Below are positions 35,548 to 44,929 of a DNA stretch of 64,000 nucleotides, in pieces. The number at the start of each line of letters is the position of its first letter. Within the stretch, counting starts at the first letter, position 1. This stretch comes from Pseudodesulfovibrio aespoeensis Aspo-2 (lineage in GTDB: Bacteria; Desulfobacterota; Desulfovibrionia; Desulfovibrionales; Desulfovibrionaceae): the NCBI RefSeq assembly GCF_000176915.2, contig NC_014844.1:62001-126000 (forward strand). The letters are read 5' to 3'. The notes under the pieces were generated by a model. That model searched no databases and was not told where the DNA came from. It was given only the letters and a program-made list of their open reading frames with translations. The position numbers were made by a program, and so were the translations under genes.

Positions 35548-37749
35548 ATGACCAAGGTATCAGTGCTTGTGACGAATTACAATTACGAACGATTCATCGA
35601 CGAGGCTGTCGAATCCGTGATGACCCAGACCGTGCAGCCTCAGGAAATCATCATCGTGGACGACGGCTCCACGGACGGTTCGCGTCGACGCATAGAAGCC
35701 CTGGCCCGCAAGTATCCCATCATTGAGGCCGTGTTTAACGAGAATCAGGGCCAGGGGGCGGCCCTGAATGCTGCATTTGTCCGGTGTTCCGGGGACATTG
35801 TCTATCTGTTGGACAGTGACGACACCTGGTTGCCCGACAAAATCGCCACCACTCTCCCGCTCTTTGACAAGGCAGGGTTCGTCCAGCACAATCTGCATCT
35901 GTTGCAGGGTGTCTACCGGTCATTCTTGGTCCAGGCGGAGCCTCTGCGTTACATGCAGGAATTGGGGTATGTCGATTTTTTTGCACCCACTTCTGCCCTA
36001 GGTTTTCGCCGGGAGGTGCTGGAGCAGGTCTTTCCGTTGCCGGACACGGAGTCGCTTCGCATTTGCGCCGACGCGGTCCTCACTCGGCTAGCCCTTCATT
36101 ACGGCGAACTTGAAACCCTTGATGTGCCCTTGGGATGCTACCGTGTGCATGGAGATAACGGTTGGTATTCCAGCCGCTTTCAAGGTCAACATTATGTTAT
36201 GAGTCTTATCGGTATATTGAACCGTTGCTTGGTGGAGCGGGGTTTTGCCCGTATTCCTGTTGAGCGCAACTGCCTTCTGCCCAGACCGCAGGGGCAGCCC
36301 GTTGAAGAGGTTGAACGGTCTCTGGCCGTGCTGCGGGAAATGCGGGAAGACCCCATACATCGGGCTGCGTGCCTGGTTCTTGAAGGGCAGTTGCTGCTGC
36401 ACCAGGGGCGGGAAAAAGAGGCATTGGAAGCATTCAGTCGGGCAGCCGGGGAGGGTAGTTCTGTGCCTGAGGAAGTGCGGGTCTTTCTCAAGCTTGGAAA
36501 CGGCCCTGCGCCGGGGGAGGCCGAAGCCGGAATGCTGTCAACGGAGGCTGCGGCAAATATGTTTTTCGAAATGGCCGTCTGCCTTGTGCGCCTGCGGCGA
36601 TACGAGGAGGCGCTGGCGGCCTTCGTCTCGGTGCTGCATCATGCGCCGGACAGGCTTGAAATATATCTCAACCGTAGCGACAGTTTGCGCTATCTCGGAC
36701 GTTTTGACGAGGCCCTGGCCGAAGTGGACGAGGCAGAGAAGAGGAATCCGGCCCTGCCTGGGCTGGCGGAGACCAGGGACAAGGTGTGCCGGGCTATGGA
36801 AGCCGCAGGGCTCTCCTGCCCGGCTCGCAACAAGGTTGACGCACAGAAGGGCATGAGCGTGCAGATTCAGACCACCTCGGTCTGCAATGGCAAATGCATC
36901 ATGTGTCCATATCTCGACAGTTGGCACAAGGACAATCCTGGGGTCATGACGGACGATGTCTATGACCGGATTCTCCGCGAGTTGCAAACCGTCGATGTCG
37001 ACAAGATATGCCTGTATCTTGAGAACGAGCCCCTGGTGGACCCGAAGCTGATCCCTCGAATGCAGCAATTCATCCGGGAGGTGCCTTTTCGACTCATGGA
37101 GATTTCCACCAATGCCGCGCTGCTTTCCGCCCAGAGGAGCGAGCAGCTCGCACAGACCCTGGCCAATGTTCCGCACCAGATATGGATCAGTTTCCACGGC
37201 CTTGACGAACGTACCTATAACGGCATCATGGGACTTGATTTCAACAAGAGTCTCTCCCAGGTCATCCGTTTGCTTCGGCTGGCCGAAACCGTGCCTCTCA
37301 ACGTCATCATCCGCGGGTCTGGAGAGCCGCAGCATGAATCCCTGCGCCACGAGTTCGCCTTCTCGGAGTCCGACTACCGAGCTTTCTGGGCGGCCAAATT
37401 CGCTGAACACGGTATCACAAGGCCTCCCAAGATCAATTACTTCCGATACCATGATCGGTGCGGCACCATCAGGCGCAACTCCATCCGGCTTCATGAGAAT
37501 GTCCGCGACACCCTGAAAGGGTTCCACTGCCCGCGGGTGGATTCGTGGCTCCACTTCCTCTATACGGGCGAATTGTGCATCTGCTGCATGGACTACCACA
37601 GGGAGCAGATTTTCGGCGACATCACCAAGCAGTCGCTTAAGGAAATCCGGGAGAGCGAGGCATATACGACGATGCGCGACAAGGCATTCGGGCGGAGGGA
37701 ATCGCCCGCCGACTTCATTTGTAAGCGATGCGTGAGCCCCAACGGCTGA
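35548..37749 (+). CDS. Three-domain protein: GT2, TPR, radical SAM with SPASM-like tail
   Basis: This single 733-aa frame joins three modules. Residues 1-~240 are a GT2 domain (VSVLVTNYNYERFIDEAVES, IIVDDGSTDGSRRR, VYLLDSDDTW). Residues ~265-430 are helical repeats of TPR character. From ~436 there is a radical SAM domain with CNGKCIMC (CX3CX2C). Near the C-terminus are cysteine clusters GELCICCMDYH and FICKRCVSP, as in SPASM auxiliary-cluster domains. There is no frameshift or stop between modules. Radical SAM/SPASM enzymes modify peptides or sugars, so the protein may both glycosylate and oxidise the same target (inference). Confidence 0.85.
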   Translation: MTKVSVLVTNYNYERFIDEAVESVMTQTVQPQEIIIVDDGSTDGSRRRIEALARKYPIIEAVFNENQGQGAALNAAFVRCSGDIVYLLDSDDTWLPDKIATTLPLFDKAGFVQHNLHLLQGVYRSFLVQAEPLRYMQELGYVDFFAPTSALGFRREVLEQVFPLPDTESLRICADAVLTRLALHYGELETLDVPLGCYRVHGDNGWYSSRFQGQHYVMSLIGILNRCLVERGFARIPVERNCLLPRPQGQPVEEVERSLAVLREMREDPIHRAACLVLEGQLLLHQGREKEALEAFSRAAGEGSSVPEEVRVFLKLGNGPAPGEAEAGMLSTEAAANMFFEMAVCLVRLRRYEEALAAFVSVLHHAPDRLEIYLNRSDSLRYLGRFDEALAEVDEAEKRNPALPGLAETRDKVCRAMEAAGLSCPARNKVDAQKGMSVQIQTTSVCNGKCIMCPYLDSWHKDNPGVMTDDVYDRILRELQTVDVDKICLYLENEPLVDPKLIPRMQQFIREVPFRLMEISTNAALLSAQRSEQLAQTLANVPHQIWISFHGLDERTYNGIMGLDFNKSLSQVIRLLRLAETVPLNVIIRGSGEPQHESLRHEFAFSESDYRAFWAAKFAEHGITRPPKINYFRYHDRCGTIRRNSIRLHENVRDTLKGFHCPRVDSWLHFLYTGELCICCMDYHREQIFGDITKQSLKEIRESEAYTTMRDKAFGRRESPADFICKRCVSPNG

Positions 37750-37768
37750 GGCGGGTCCGGGGCTGAGG

Positions 37769-39097
37769 ATGAGCATGGAGACAAAAGCGAGGGAAATGGT
37801 CCACAGCGTGACCGTTGCGACCGAGACGGACAGGGATGTGCTTCTGTCGCGAGCCCAGGACGCCGTGCAGGCCGCACGCTGGGAGAAAGCCCTGGATTGC
37901 TACGGGCAGTTGCTCGCTGGATACCCTGGGGAGGTCGCGGCCTACCTGGGGTACGGGAACTGCCTGTTGCATCTGCACAGGAGTCTTGACGACGCGGAGC
38001 GCGTTTTTCGCGATGCCATGGAACGGTTCCCGGAGAATCGCCAGGCGACCGAACGCGTTGCCCATGTCGCCGTCCGCAAGGGAGAGCATGGGACCGCGTT
38101 GCAGCTGTATGACGCTTTGCGTCGGCGTTTTCCCGGATATTCGGGAGCTGTCCTGGGCTATTGTGACTCCATGATCGGGCTGGGACGTGCCCAGGAGGCG
38201 GAGCCTGCTCTGCGGGCGTTCCTGGAAACGCAGCCCGGATTCTATGGCGTGCATGCAAAGCTCATCCAAATTCTTTCCCTTCAGGGGCGGCACGAGGAGA
38301 TGCTGGAAGCGGCTGTCAAGGCCCGCGAGTGTCTGCCCGACGACCCCTCGGCTCATGCCGCCGTTGCCCGAGCGCTGGTCTGCCTGTGGCGCTACGAGGA
38401 GGCCCACGATGTGTATGTCGGGATCAATGCCCGGTTTTCATCCTCGTCGGTGGGGCTGGCCGGTATGTTGTGGATTTCGTCGCTTCGTCAGATATTTCCG
38501 CTCATGGAGCGGTACTATGGAGAAATCAGACAGCGTTTTCCGACCAACCTCGACGGGCCGATGTTCGTGGCCAACAGACTCTACAAGTTGGAATTGCTTG
38601 AGCGGGCGGATGAGGTGCTCGCTGAGTTGGTCGAGGCCTTTCCCGACCAGGTCGAGCCGTTGCTGCTCCACGCCCAAGTCGCTGTGCGGGCAGATGATTT
38701 CGAAACGGCGCTCGCACGGTTTGAACGGATCACGTCGCGTTTTCCCGGAAACTACGAGGGGCAGTCAAACTATGGAAAGATGCTCTTGAGACTAGACAAA
38801 ACCGAGCTGGCTGAGGTCCATTTCCGAGAGATGCTCGACCTGTTTCCCTCACGGCCCGGCCCAACGTTGCACTGCGCCCGTCTGGCCTGCAAGAACGGGC
38901 GTCATGAAGAGGGCCTCGCTCTGATGCAGGCATTGCAAACGCGCTTTGTTGGCGGATATCCCGGTCAGGTTCTATCTGGGCCGTTCTCTCCGACCCGCCT
39001 CGACTTCGATCATGAGGAGACGTTATTTACTGTCCTGGCCGACCAATTTCCGAACAGGGTGGATATTCACCTCAGTTATGCTCGAATGATGATGTAG
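37769..39097 (+). CDS. Tetratricopeptide-repeat protein
   Basis: The 442-aa protein is built almost entirely of 34-residue TPR-like helical pairs, for example ALDCYGQLLAGYPGEVAAYL, ALQLYDALRRRFPGYSGAVL and ALARFERITSRFPGNYEGQS. It has no signal peptide or catalytic motif. It follows the three-domain protein, whose middle has similar repeats, and both may dock on the same partner. Its 3' end overlaps the convergent TIGR04372 gene by 26 bases. Confidence 0.85.
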   Translation: MSMETKAREMVHSVTVATETDRDVLLSRAQDAVQAARWEKALDCYGQLLAGYPGEVAAYLGYGNCLLHLHRSLDDAERVFRDAMERFPENRQATERVAHVAVRKGEHGTALQLYDALRRRFPGYSGAVLGYCDSMIGLGRAQEAEPALRAFLETQPGFYGVHAKLIQILSLQGRHEEMLEAAVKARECLPDDPSAHAAVARALVCLWRYEEAHDVYVGINARFSSSSVGLAGMLWISSLRQIFPLMERYYGEIRQRFPTNLDGPMFVANRLYKLELLERADEVLAELVEAFPDQVEPLLLHAQVAVRADDFETALARFERITSRFPGNYEGQSNYGKMLLRLDKTELAEVHFREMLDLFPSRPGPTLHCARLACKNGRHEEGLALMQALQTRFVGGYPGQVLSGPFSPTRLDFDHEETLFTVLADQFPNRVDIHLSYARMMM

Positions 39098-40658
39098 TCA
39101 TTGCGCCCGGCCCGAAGAGGGCCGGGTTGTCCTTGAGGAAACGGCTTCCGACGAGTGAGCGCATCGGGGTTCCGCTCTCCCAGAAGGGGATGCCGTTGGG
39201 GCTTTTTTTCCCTCTTACCGAGGATTCAAGCTGTTGCCTGACGCGTGTTTGGCGGAGCCTGTCCTCTTCGGTTTCGGTCCATACGCCGGACAGGCGGTCA
39301 TCCATTTCCAGACAGGCGTGGAGCATTTCTTCGGGTGTGTTGGAGACAAAGGTTACTCCGTAGTTTTCCCAGCGGTCTCCAGGGGGCTGGTCCAGGAGGG
39401 CATACTCAGCAAGGCTTAGGTGGGTTTGGGTGTTCTTGTTGTAAAGGTGCGGGAGCAGGAACAGGATATTTTCCAGCCAGTGCTGGGTAAATTTTGTGTA
39501 GAAATAGTTGGAAAAAACAATGGGGCGCCTGAAGATGGATGCGATACTGGTCACACCTGATGGAGGTGCTGCAAAAAAACGGCAGGTGGCTCCGAGATAC
39601 AGGTCCATGAACTCGGAGCGGTATTTGCTGGCGTAGTCGATTATCCGGGGATGGGAGGAACACAAATCCAAGTCCGAGGCGGCTCCCATCCTCAGAACAA
39701 AGTAGCCTCGATCAGCCAATGCCATGGCGGCGAGACTGAACTGGTCGAACCCCGCGTCCCTAGAGTTGCTTGTCTGTTTGAACTTGTTGGCGTTCAGGAT
39801 CGTTTTCCTGTAGGCCGATGTCCTTTCCCCGATGCACACATATTCGCTCTCCGGCTGAATTCCCATGCGTTCAAGCTCACTGCGGGCATAGCGAAGCTCC
39901 TCTTCCGAGAAGCAGAGGTGCGGTTCGGTCTTTCTCCATATCTGGGCCGAGTCAGCTCCCTGGTTGGCGAAGACCTCCTTAGTGATCGAATGGGGACTGT
40001 CCCAAGGCATCATGGAGGCGAACACGGTCGCAGTCTGGGAGGTATTGAGCACCTCGTCCCATTTTCGTTTGAGTTGTCTGTTGATCACGAATTGTCCGTA
40101 CCCAAAAATATCGTATGAATCCGTGAAACCTATGCCGACGTCGCGTCGGCTCAAGTAGTTTTCCGTATTCATTGACATGTGTCCGAAGTACGAGCTCTGC
40201 ATTGCTCCGAAGCGCACGAGCAGCCAGGGGCGGAGTTCTAGGGCCAGGGCCATGAGCAGCGACAACTCGTCTTGGGCGCGAACATCCAGCCTCACGTCCT
40301 TCAGGTACTCGTTCATGGTCGAGTAGCAGTCGAACCGTGAATGTTTTCCTTCCTGACTGGCTGCGTGTTCCGGCCAGGGGGCTATGTGGCGCTCCAAAGA
40401 ATCCATATACTTTTTGACCAGGGATTTCCCCAGCCTTTGTATGTCCGTCTTGCTTGGCTCCAGACTCTGGCCGCAACCGGCGCAGGCAGTCGTTTCCCCG
40501 GGTGCGAGTTCGTCGAGCGCAAGGGACATGGACGCGCCGCACTCGGAACAGAGGCCAGAGGCGTGCAAGGTGAGCTTGGCTCTGCCGAAATCCATGCTCG
40601 GCGTCAGCCACTGGACATGGAGCCGGGGCCGAGTTTCTTGCATTGATTGTGAGGGCAT
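39072..40658 (-). CDS. TIGR04372-type glycosyltransferase with N-terminal zinc-ribbon-like segment
   Basis: The 528-aa protein resembles the TIGR04372 putative glycosyltransferases in its second half: YVCIGERTSAYRKTILNANK, ALADRGYFVLRMGAASDL, FMDLYLGATCRFFAAPPSG and a final LLPHLYNKNTQ region. Residues ~35-70 hold two CxxC pairs (CSEC...CAGC), a likely zinc ribbon not typical of the family. It is the last of seven minus-strand genes. Activity has not been shown for the family to my knowledge. Confidence 0.75.
   Translation of the reverse strand: MPSQSMQETRPRLHVQWLTPSMDFGRAKLTLHASGLCSECGASMSLALDELAPGETTACAGCGQSLEPSKTDIQRLGKSLVKKYMDSLERHIAPWPEHAASQEGKHSRFDCYSTMNEYLKDVRLDVRAQDELSLLMALALELRPWLLVRFGAMQSSYFGHMSMNTENYLSRRDVGIGFTDSYDIFGYGQFVINRQLKRKWDEVLNTSQTATVFASMMPWDSPHSITKEVFANQGADSAQIWRKTEPHLCFSEEELRYARSELERMGIQPESEYVCIGERTSAYRKTILNANKFKQTSNSRDAGFDQFSLAAMALADRGYFVLRMGAASDLDLCSSHPRIIDYASKYRSEFMDLYLGATCRFFAAPPSGVTSIASIFRRPIVFSNYFYTKFTQHWLENILFLLPHLYNKNTQTHLSLAEYALLDQPPGDRWENYGVTFVSNTPEEMLHACLEMDDRLSGVWTETEEDRLRQTRVRQQLESSVRGKKSPNGIPFWESGTPMRSLVGSRFLKDNPALFGPGAMTTSSFEHN
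39106..39126 (+). terminator. Hairpin terminator of the plus-strand run
   Basis: CCCGGCCC-GAAGA-GGGCCGGG followed by TTGTCCTT lies 9 bp after the TPR stop. It is inside the coding sequence of the convergent gene, where it encodes part of NPALFGPGAM, so the same bases serve both. Confidence 0.55.
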
Positions 40659-40692
40659 GACTATTTTATTCGTCTCTCTTTGCGGAGATGGT

Positions 40693-42474
40693 TTATTGAG
40701 GATGACCGGGTGTCATTGGCATGAGTTCAAGGACCTTTCCAGCTTCGGGCAACAGGAGGTTGTCCGACCTGTATGCTGCGCAGGTCGGGCATGCCAGTTT
40801 GCTGGCCACTTCGAAAAAGGGCGCGTATCCGGCAAGCTCCCCGTTGGTCGGGATGATGGCTAGGTCGTAGCGAGTGCGGAGGGATTCTGCCGAAAAAGTC
40901 GAAAAGAAACTCTCTGCCGAGAACCGGGCGGGTTCGACATAGAGCCTTTCGGCAAAAGGGAATCCGTGATCCAACGTGCTTCCCTTCTGGATGACGACAT
41001 CTGCCTGGACGCCCGGCCAAGTGCGAAAGAGGTGTGCGAACAGGTCGATGCAGACCATGGGCGGGGCAGACCGAAACACGAGAACCCGGGCGGGTCGGGG
41101 CTGTTGAGCAAAGGGGGCTTCGGGCGGCAGCACCGTGTTTTCCCGGGCCGTATCCGTGCGCAGGGCGGGCGGGCAGTGGGCCAGATACAGGGCCAGGGTG
41201 TCCGGGTTTTGCAGTGCATGAGTCTGGAAAAGATGGTCGCGCAGTTCCTTCCGGTTTTCGACGTTGGGTATGCCCGCAAACAGGACCTTGGCCGCACTTG
41301 GTTTGCCCTGGGCCGACAAGCCCAAGGCGAGCAGAGCGGTTCCCGCGTCCCGCAAGGTGGCAGCATGGGCCTCGGCCTTGCGTATGGTTTCCTTGTCCCT
41401 GTTGGTTATTCTGCCGACATGGTTCCATTGTTCATTCCATATCTGACCGGTGATCTCCATGGCCTTTTCCACTGTCAAGTCCGGCAATTCGGCGCTGTTG
41501 TCGGCAGGAGCCGGATCCAGGAAAAGCCGACCATCCTGTCGGCCGAGGAATGTCCTGGCCACATAGGCATTGCTGGCTTCGAAGCGCTGAAGGAATTCCC
41601 TGGCTCCCCTGGTGGAGGTCTTATAGTGGGTGGTCGGCGGAATCGAGTTGTGCATCATCCTGCCCAGATGAAGAAATGCCGGATTCAACTCTCCGCGCAC
41701 ATGGCTGGGCAAATGGCGGAGCATGTGGCGCAGGAATTCCATCTGGAAGCGGTCGATGGATTTGTTTTTGTCGGGTATCGGGTCGAAGTCTTCTTTATCA
41801 AGTCCGAAAATCGAGAGAAAATCGGAAACGATATCGGCATTGACAAGTTGTTGTTTTTCAAAAGGGCGGACAAGGACGTTCTCGGCTCCGAAAACGTCCG
41901 CCCATGTTTTGGTCAGCCCTGCATAATCAAACCAGCGCATATTCGAGCCCGATTCGCCGAAGCCAAAAGCCCCTTCCGCGGATTCGTAGGAAAAGGGGGC
42001 GTCCGGATCGTTGAAAAAGCGGCCCTGGTAAATGAGTTCCCCGTAGAGGCTTGCGTAGAGGGAGTCCTGGCGCCGCAGATAGATGACAATCTGAATTTTA
42101 TCGCAAACGGTGCCGAGCTGGTCGGCGAGGCGTTCCACATCTTCTTTTTCGGGGAAAAACAGGGGCAGCCCTTCCCAGGAAAGAATGCAGGCGTCTTCAC
42201 GCAGATTGTTAAAGGTTTTCTGGAGCGCTTTCTGCGCCTCCTCCGCAGAGGGCAGCGTGGCTCCCTTTGCTATATGCGTTTGGGACTGTTTGTGGAATTC
42301 GACAACTTGGGGGTTGCCCACGGCGGTTGAGAACCTGATGGGCATGAGCGCGTTTCCCATGAGGGAGGGGATGGCGACCCCCCGCTCGGAGAGTTCTTTC
42401 GCATTGTGCAGCAAAAAATGCTGCAGGGTCGTGGATCCGGTCTTGAAAGTGCCAATATGCAAGTGCAGTTTCAT
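40693..42474 (-). CDS. Sulfotransferase-like protein with novel shared C-terminal domain
   Basis: In this 593-aa protein the N-terminal 300 or so residues have the PAPS 5'-phosphosulfate loop HIGTFKTGSTTLQHFLL and the 3'-phosphate site IYLRRQDSLYASLYGELIY, so a glycan or lipid sulfotransferase is likely. A helical middle follows. Residues 462-593 form a separate domain (VLVFRSAPPMVCIDLFAH ... YDLAIIPTNG) that aligns without gaps to the end of the neighbouring hydrolase-like protein. Translation is coupled to that gene by ATGA. Confidence 0.78.
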   Translation of the reverse strand: MKLHLHIGTFKTGSTTLQHFLLHNAKELSERGVAIPSLMGNALMPIRFSTAVGNPQVVEFHKQSQTHIAKGATLPSAEEAQKALQKTFNNLREDACILSWEGLPLFFPEKEDVERLADQLGTVCDKIQIVIYLRRQDSLYASLYGELIYQGRFFNDPDAPFSYESAEGAFGFGESGSNMRWFDYAGLTKTWADVFGAENVLVRPFEKQQLVNADIVSDFLSIFGLDKEDFDPIPDKNKSIDRFQMEFLRHMLRHLPSHVRGELNPAFLHLGRMMHNSIPPTTHYKTSTRGAREFLQRFEASNAYVARTFLGRQDGRLFLDPAPADNSAELPDLTVEKAMEITGQIWNEQWNHVGRITNRDKETIRKAEAHAATLRDAGTALLALGLSAQGKPSAAKVLFAGIPNVENRKELRDHLFQTHALQNPDTLALYLAHCPPALRTDTARENTVLPPEAPFAQQPRPARVLVFRSAPPMVCIDLFAHLFRTWPGVQADVVIQKGSTLDHGFPFAERLYVEPARFSAESFFSTFSAESLRTRYDLAIIPTNGELAGYAPFFEVASKLACPTCAAYRSDNLLLPEAGKVLELMPMTPGHPQ

Positions 42475-44246
42475 GAATTTCCGCCTTCATGAGAGGAGGG
42501 TTCCATACCGTGCGCGTCTAGCATGTGCAGTCGTTTGTCACAGTGTGAGACCATGATGTTTGCCGAGGGGTAGAGGGAAATGCGCCGTGCGTCGAGCCGT
42601 TTTGCCGCATGGATGAATTCGATATACCCGGAGCGCTTGCCGTTGGTCGGGATCAGGGCGAGGTCATACTGTCCGGAGAGTTTTCTGTCTTGGTGGCGGG
42701 CCAGAAAAACTGTTGATGAAAATGGGCCCGGATTCATTTCGACGCGAGTCAAGGTGCGCCAACTGTATGAAACGGGGTAGTCTTTTTGAACGACCGCAAC
42801 GAGTTCGCACCCCGGATTCAACTCGTAAAGCTGCGCCAGGAGGTCGTCGCAAACGGCTTTAGGCGCCGAACGGAAAAGCAGTATTCGCCGGGGGAGTTGA
42901 AGCCGGTCCACAGGCACGCTCACCGTCGCGGCACGAAGCCATCGGGACAGTGGGCGTCCATCCGTATGACCGAGGTAAAGCCTTGTGAAGGCTCTGGCGG
43001 CCTCTTGCCCGCCCGCCGCAAATTTGCATAAAAGATGCTCCCAGATATCATCGTTGTCGGCAAGGCTGCGCGGAATAGGCATAGCGTCATCCGTTCTGTG
43101 CAGGCTGACATGATATAAAAAATCGACAACCTGCTGGTTCAAAAGCGCTTCTTTTTGGAGTTCGGTGACGGTGGATCGCGCCGCATCAAGCTTGGCGGTC
43201 ACCGCCTTGTTCTGTTCCATTTGGAGCATCCAGACGTCCTGTAACAGCCTTGATGACTGGGGCGTTGCGGCAGAGTCGAACGCGCTGGAGCCGTTCCCGT
43301 TGAGAGTGAGGTCGGGATGGATTTCGTCAACGCTTTCGTTTCTGTTGAATCGGTTCCAAGCGTCAATCCGTTTGCACTCCGCGTCCTGAATTGCCTCGGA
43401 GTGACGCGTGGTGATTTCAAGGGAGGCGAGCAGGCTCCGGTGGTACATGTATTGCGCCGCCGTATCCCTTATGCCCTCGATCTGCTCGTCAAAGTCCGAC
43501 TCAGTGAGGGTTCCCGCACATGCCTGATCAAAGACACTAACGAGCAGGCCCAGGTTGTAGAGATGCATGGGCATTCCGTGTTTGACAAAAGGCACTCGCA
43601 GTCTCACGAGCCGTTCGTGTTTGATGCGGTCAACGTGCATTCTGTCCGGGCGATAATAGGGATCATAGGAAACATATATCCGCTTGGCGCTAGCCGATTC
43701 AACCGCTCCGTCGACGAATTCGCCTGTCCAGTCGAAACTTTTGCGCAAGGGAATTTCCCAGGGCGTGAGGGTGGGGCATGCCGTGGTCTGCGGGTTGTGA
43801 GCGATAATGACCGGACTCTCCGCCACAGAGGAAAAAGCCAAGGCGCCGTATCCGCCCATGGAACCGCCATAGAGAACCGTCTGTTTGAATTGCGAAAAGA
43901 ATTTATCCTCGCGCAGTTGATTCATGAAATCATGAAAATCCTTGCCGCGGAAGTAGTCTGAAACCGCACACTTGACCCCAACGATGGTATACCCGCGACG
44001 GTGCAGGAAATTGAATCCCCAGGGCAGGGTTTGCTCAATGTTTATGTGCGGGTCGAAGTATTCCGAACTGCCGAAGCTGACTACGGCCGTTTCGTTGCCA
44101 GGAATCAAATCGCAGCAGTAGTTGCCGCCGATGCTTTCCTGGAAGAACACCGTCCCGTTGGAATAAACGCGTTTGTTTGAAAACATCCACCCTCTCTCGA
44201 CACACATGTGCGGACACGCCAGTGGCGCATTCTTACGATTTGGCAA
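42471..44246 (-). CDS. Alpha/beta-hydrolase-like protein with novel shared C-terminal domain
   Basis: In this 591-aa protein the N-terminal ~230 residues show a hydrolase-type nucleophile elbow VLYGGSMGGYGALAFSS and a possible late His region KHGMPMHLYNLG. A helical/coiled linker spans ~290-400. Residues 453-591 (RRILLFRSAPKAVCDDLLAQ, YDLALIPTNGKRSGY) are the same domain as in the next gene. Possible tasks are acyl removal or transfer on a glycan. The ATG at 44246 overlaps the upstream stop by 14 bases; Met codons at 44207 and 44186 are alternatives. Confidence 0.7.
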   Translation of the reverse strand: MPNRKNAPLACPHMCVERGWMFSNKRVYSNGTVFFQESIGGNYCCDLIPGNETAVVSFGSSEYFDPHINIEQTLPWGFNFLHRRGYTIVGVKCAVSDYFRGKDFHDFMNQLREDKFFSQFKQTVLYGGSMGGYGALAFSSVAESPVIIAHNPQTTACPTLTPWEIPLRKSFDWTGEFVDGAVESASAKRIYVSYDPYYRPDRMHVDRIKHERLVRLRVPFVKHGMPMHLYNLGLLVSVFDQACAGTLTESDFDEQIEGIRDTAAQYMYHRSLLASLEITTRHSEAIQDAECKRIDAWNRFNRNESVDEIHPDLTLNGNGSSAFDSAATPQSSRLLQDVWMLQMEQNKAVTAKLDAARSTVTELQKEALLNQQVVDFLYHVSLHRTDDAMPIPRSLADNDDIWEHLLCKFAAGGQEAARAFTRLYLGHTDGRPLSRWLRAATVSVPVDRLQLPRRILLFRSAPKAVCDDLLAQLYELNPGCELVAVVQKDYPVSYSWRTLTRVEMNPGPFSSTVFLARHQDRKLSGQYDLALIPTNGKRSGYIEFIHAAKRLDARRISLYPSANIMVSHCDKRLHMLDAHGMEPSSHEGGNS

Positions 44247-44908
44247 CGACCTTCATTGAGTGGCAAGTGAAAAGTTCCCTGTATCCGTCGGTGGACGACA
44301 TCATTTCGTCATAGAACTGGATCACGCCGGGCCATGACTGGCAGTAGTCGTGGAAGATGATGATGCCTCCCTGCTGCACGAAAGGAGACCACAGCGAAAA
44401 ATCTGTTTTGACGCTGTTGTATTCGTGATGGCCGTCGATGAAGAGCAGGCGGATCTGACGGCCATCCCAGGCCTCGGCCGCCGACCGGGAGTCGGTAACT
44501 ATGGGAGAGACGAAATCCTCCACTCCGAATGTACGGATATGTTCCTTGAAGAAGGGCAGGGTCGATCCGGCTTTGGCAATGGCCTGGTCCATGGGATCTT
44601 CGCTGGTAGCCATGAAGGTCATGGGCTTGAAGTAGTCTACCGCGGTGATCGCTTCCCGCCCAGCGGCCTTGGCGCCCAGCGCCAGCCAGCAGGTGGATTT
44701 GCCCAGGAAACTGCCGATTTCGACGACCGCGCCCTCGCCGGGGCCATATTCGGCGAGCAGCATGAAGCGCGACGCCTTTTTCGGGAGCCAAGTATCCGCG
44801 GATGGTGTCCGGGGTGTGCTGCATGGCCAGAAGCCGCTTGCAGCAGGCGGATGCGAACGAGATTTTGTCGGATAGGTCAGAGAGTTGTTTGTTTTCAAGT
44901 GCATGCAT
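44233..44908 (-). pseudogene. Class I SAM-dependent methyltransferase, frameshifted
   Basis: The natural start is ATG 44908 (MHALENKQLSDLSDKISFAS) with GGAG upstream. At the A-run on the coding strand (44777-44781) the frame breaks: GYLAPEKGV in one frame, SRFMLLAEYGPGEGAVVEIG in the other. Four A instead of five would restore GYLAPEKASRFMLL. The rest is a good CmcI/TylF-like methyltransferase: VVEIGSFLGKSTCWLALG, LLFIDGHHEYNSVKTDF, GGIIIFHDYCQSWPGV. It may be a real mutation, slippage switch or sequencing error. Confidence 0.75.
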
Positions 44909-44929
44909 GGCTTGCTCCTACGTGTGTTT

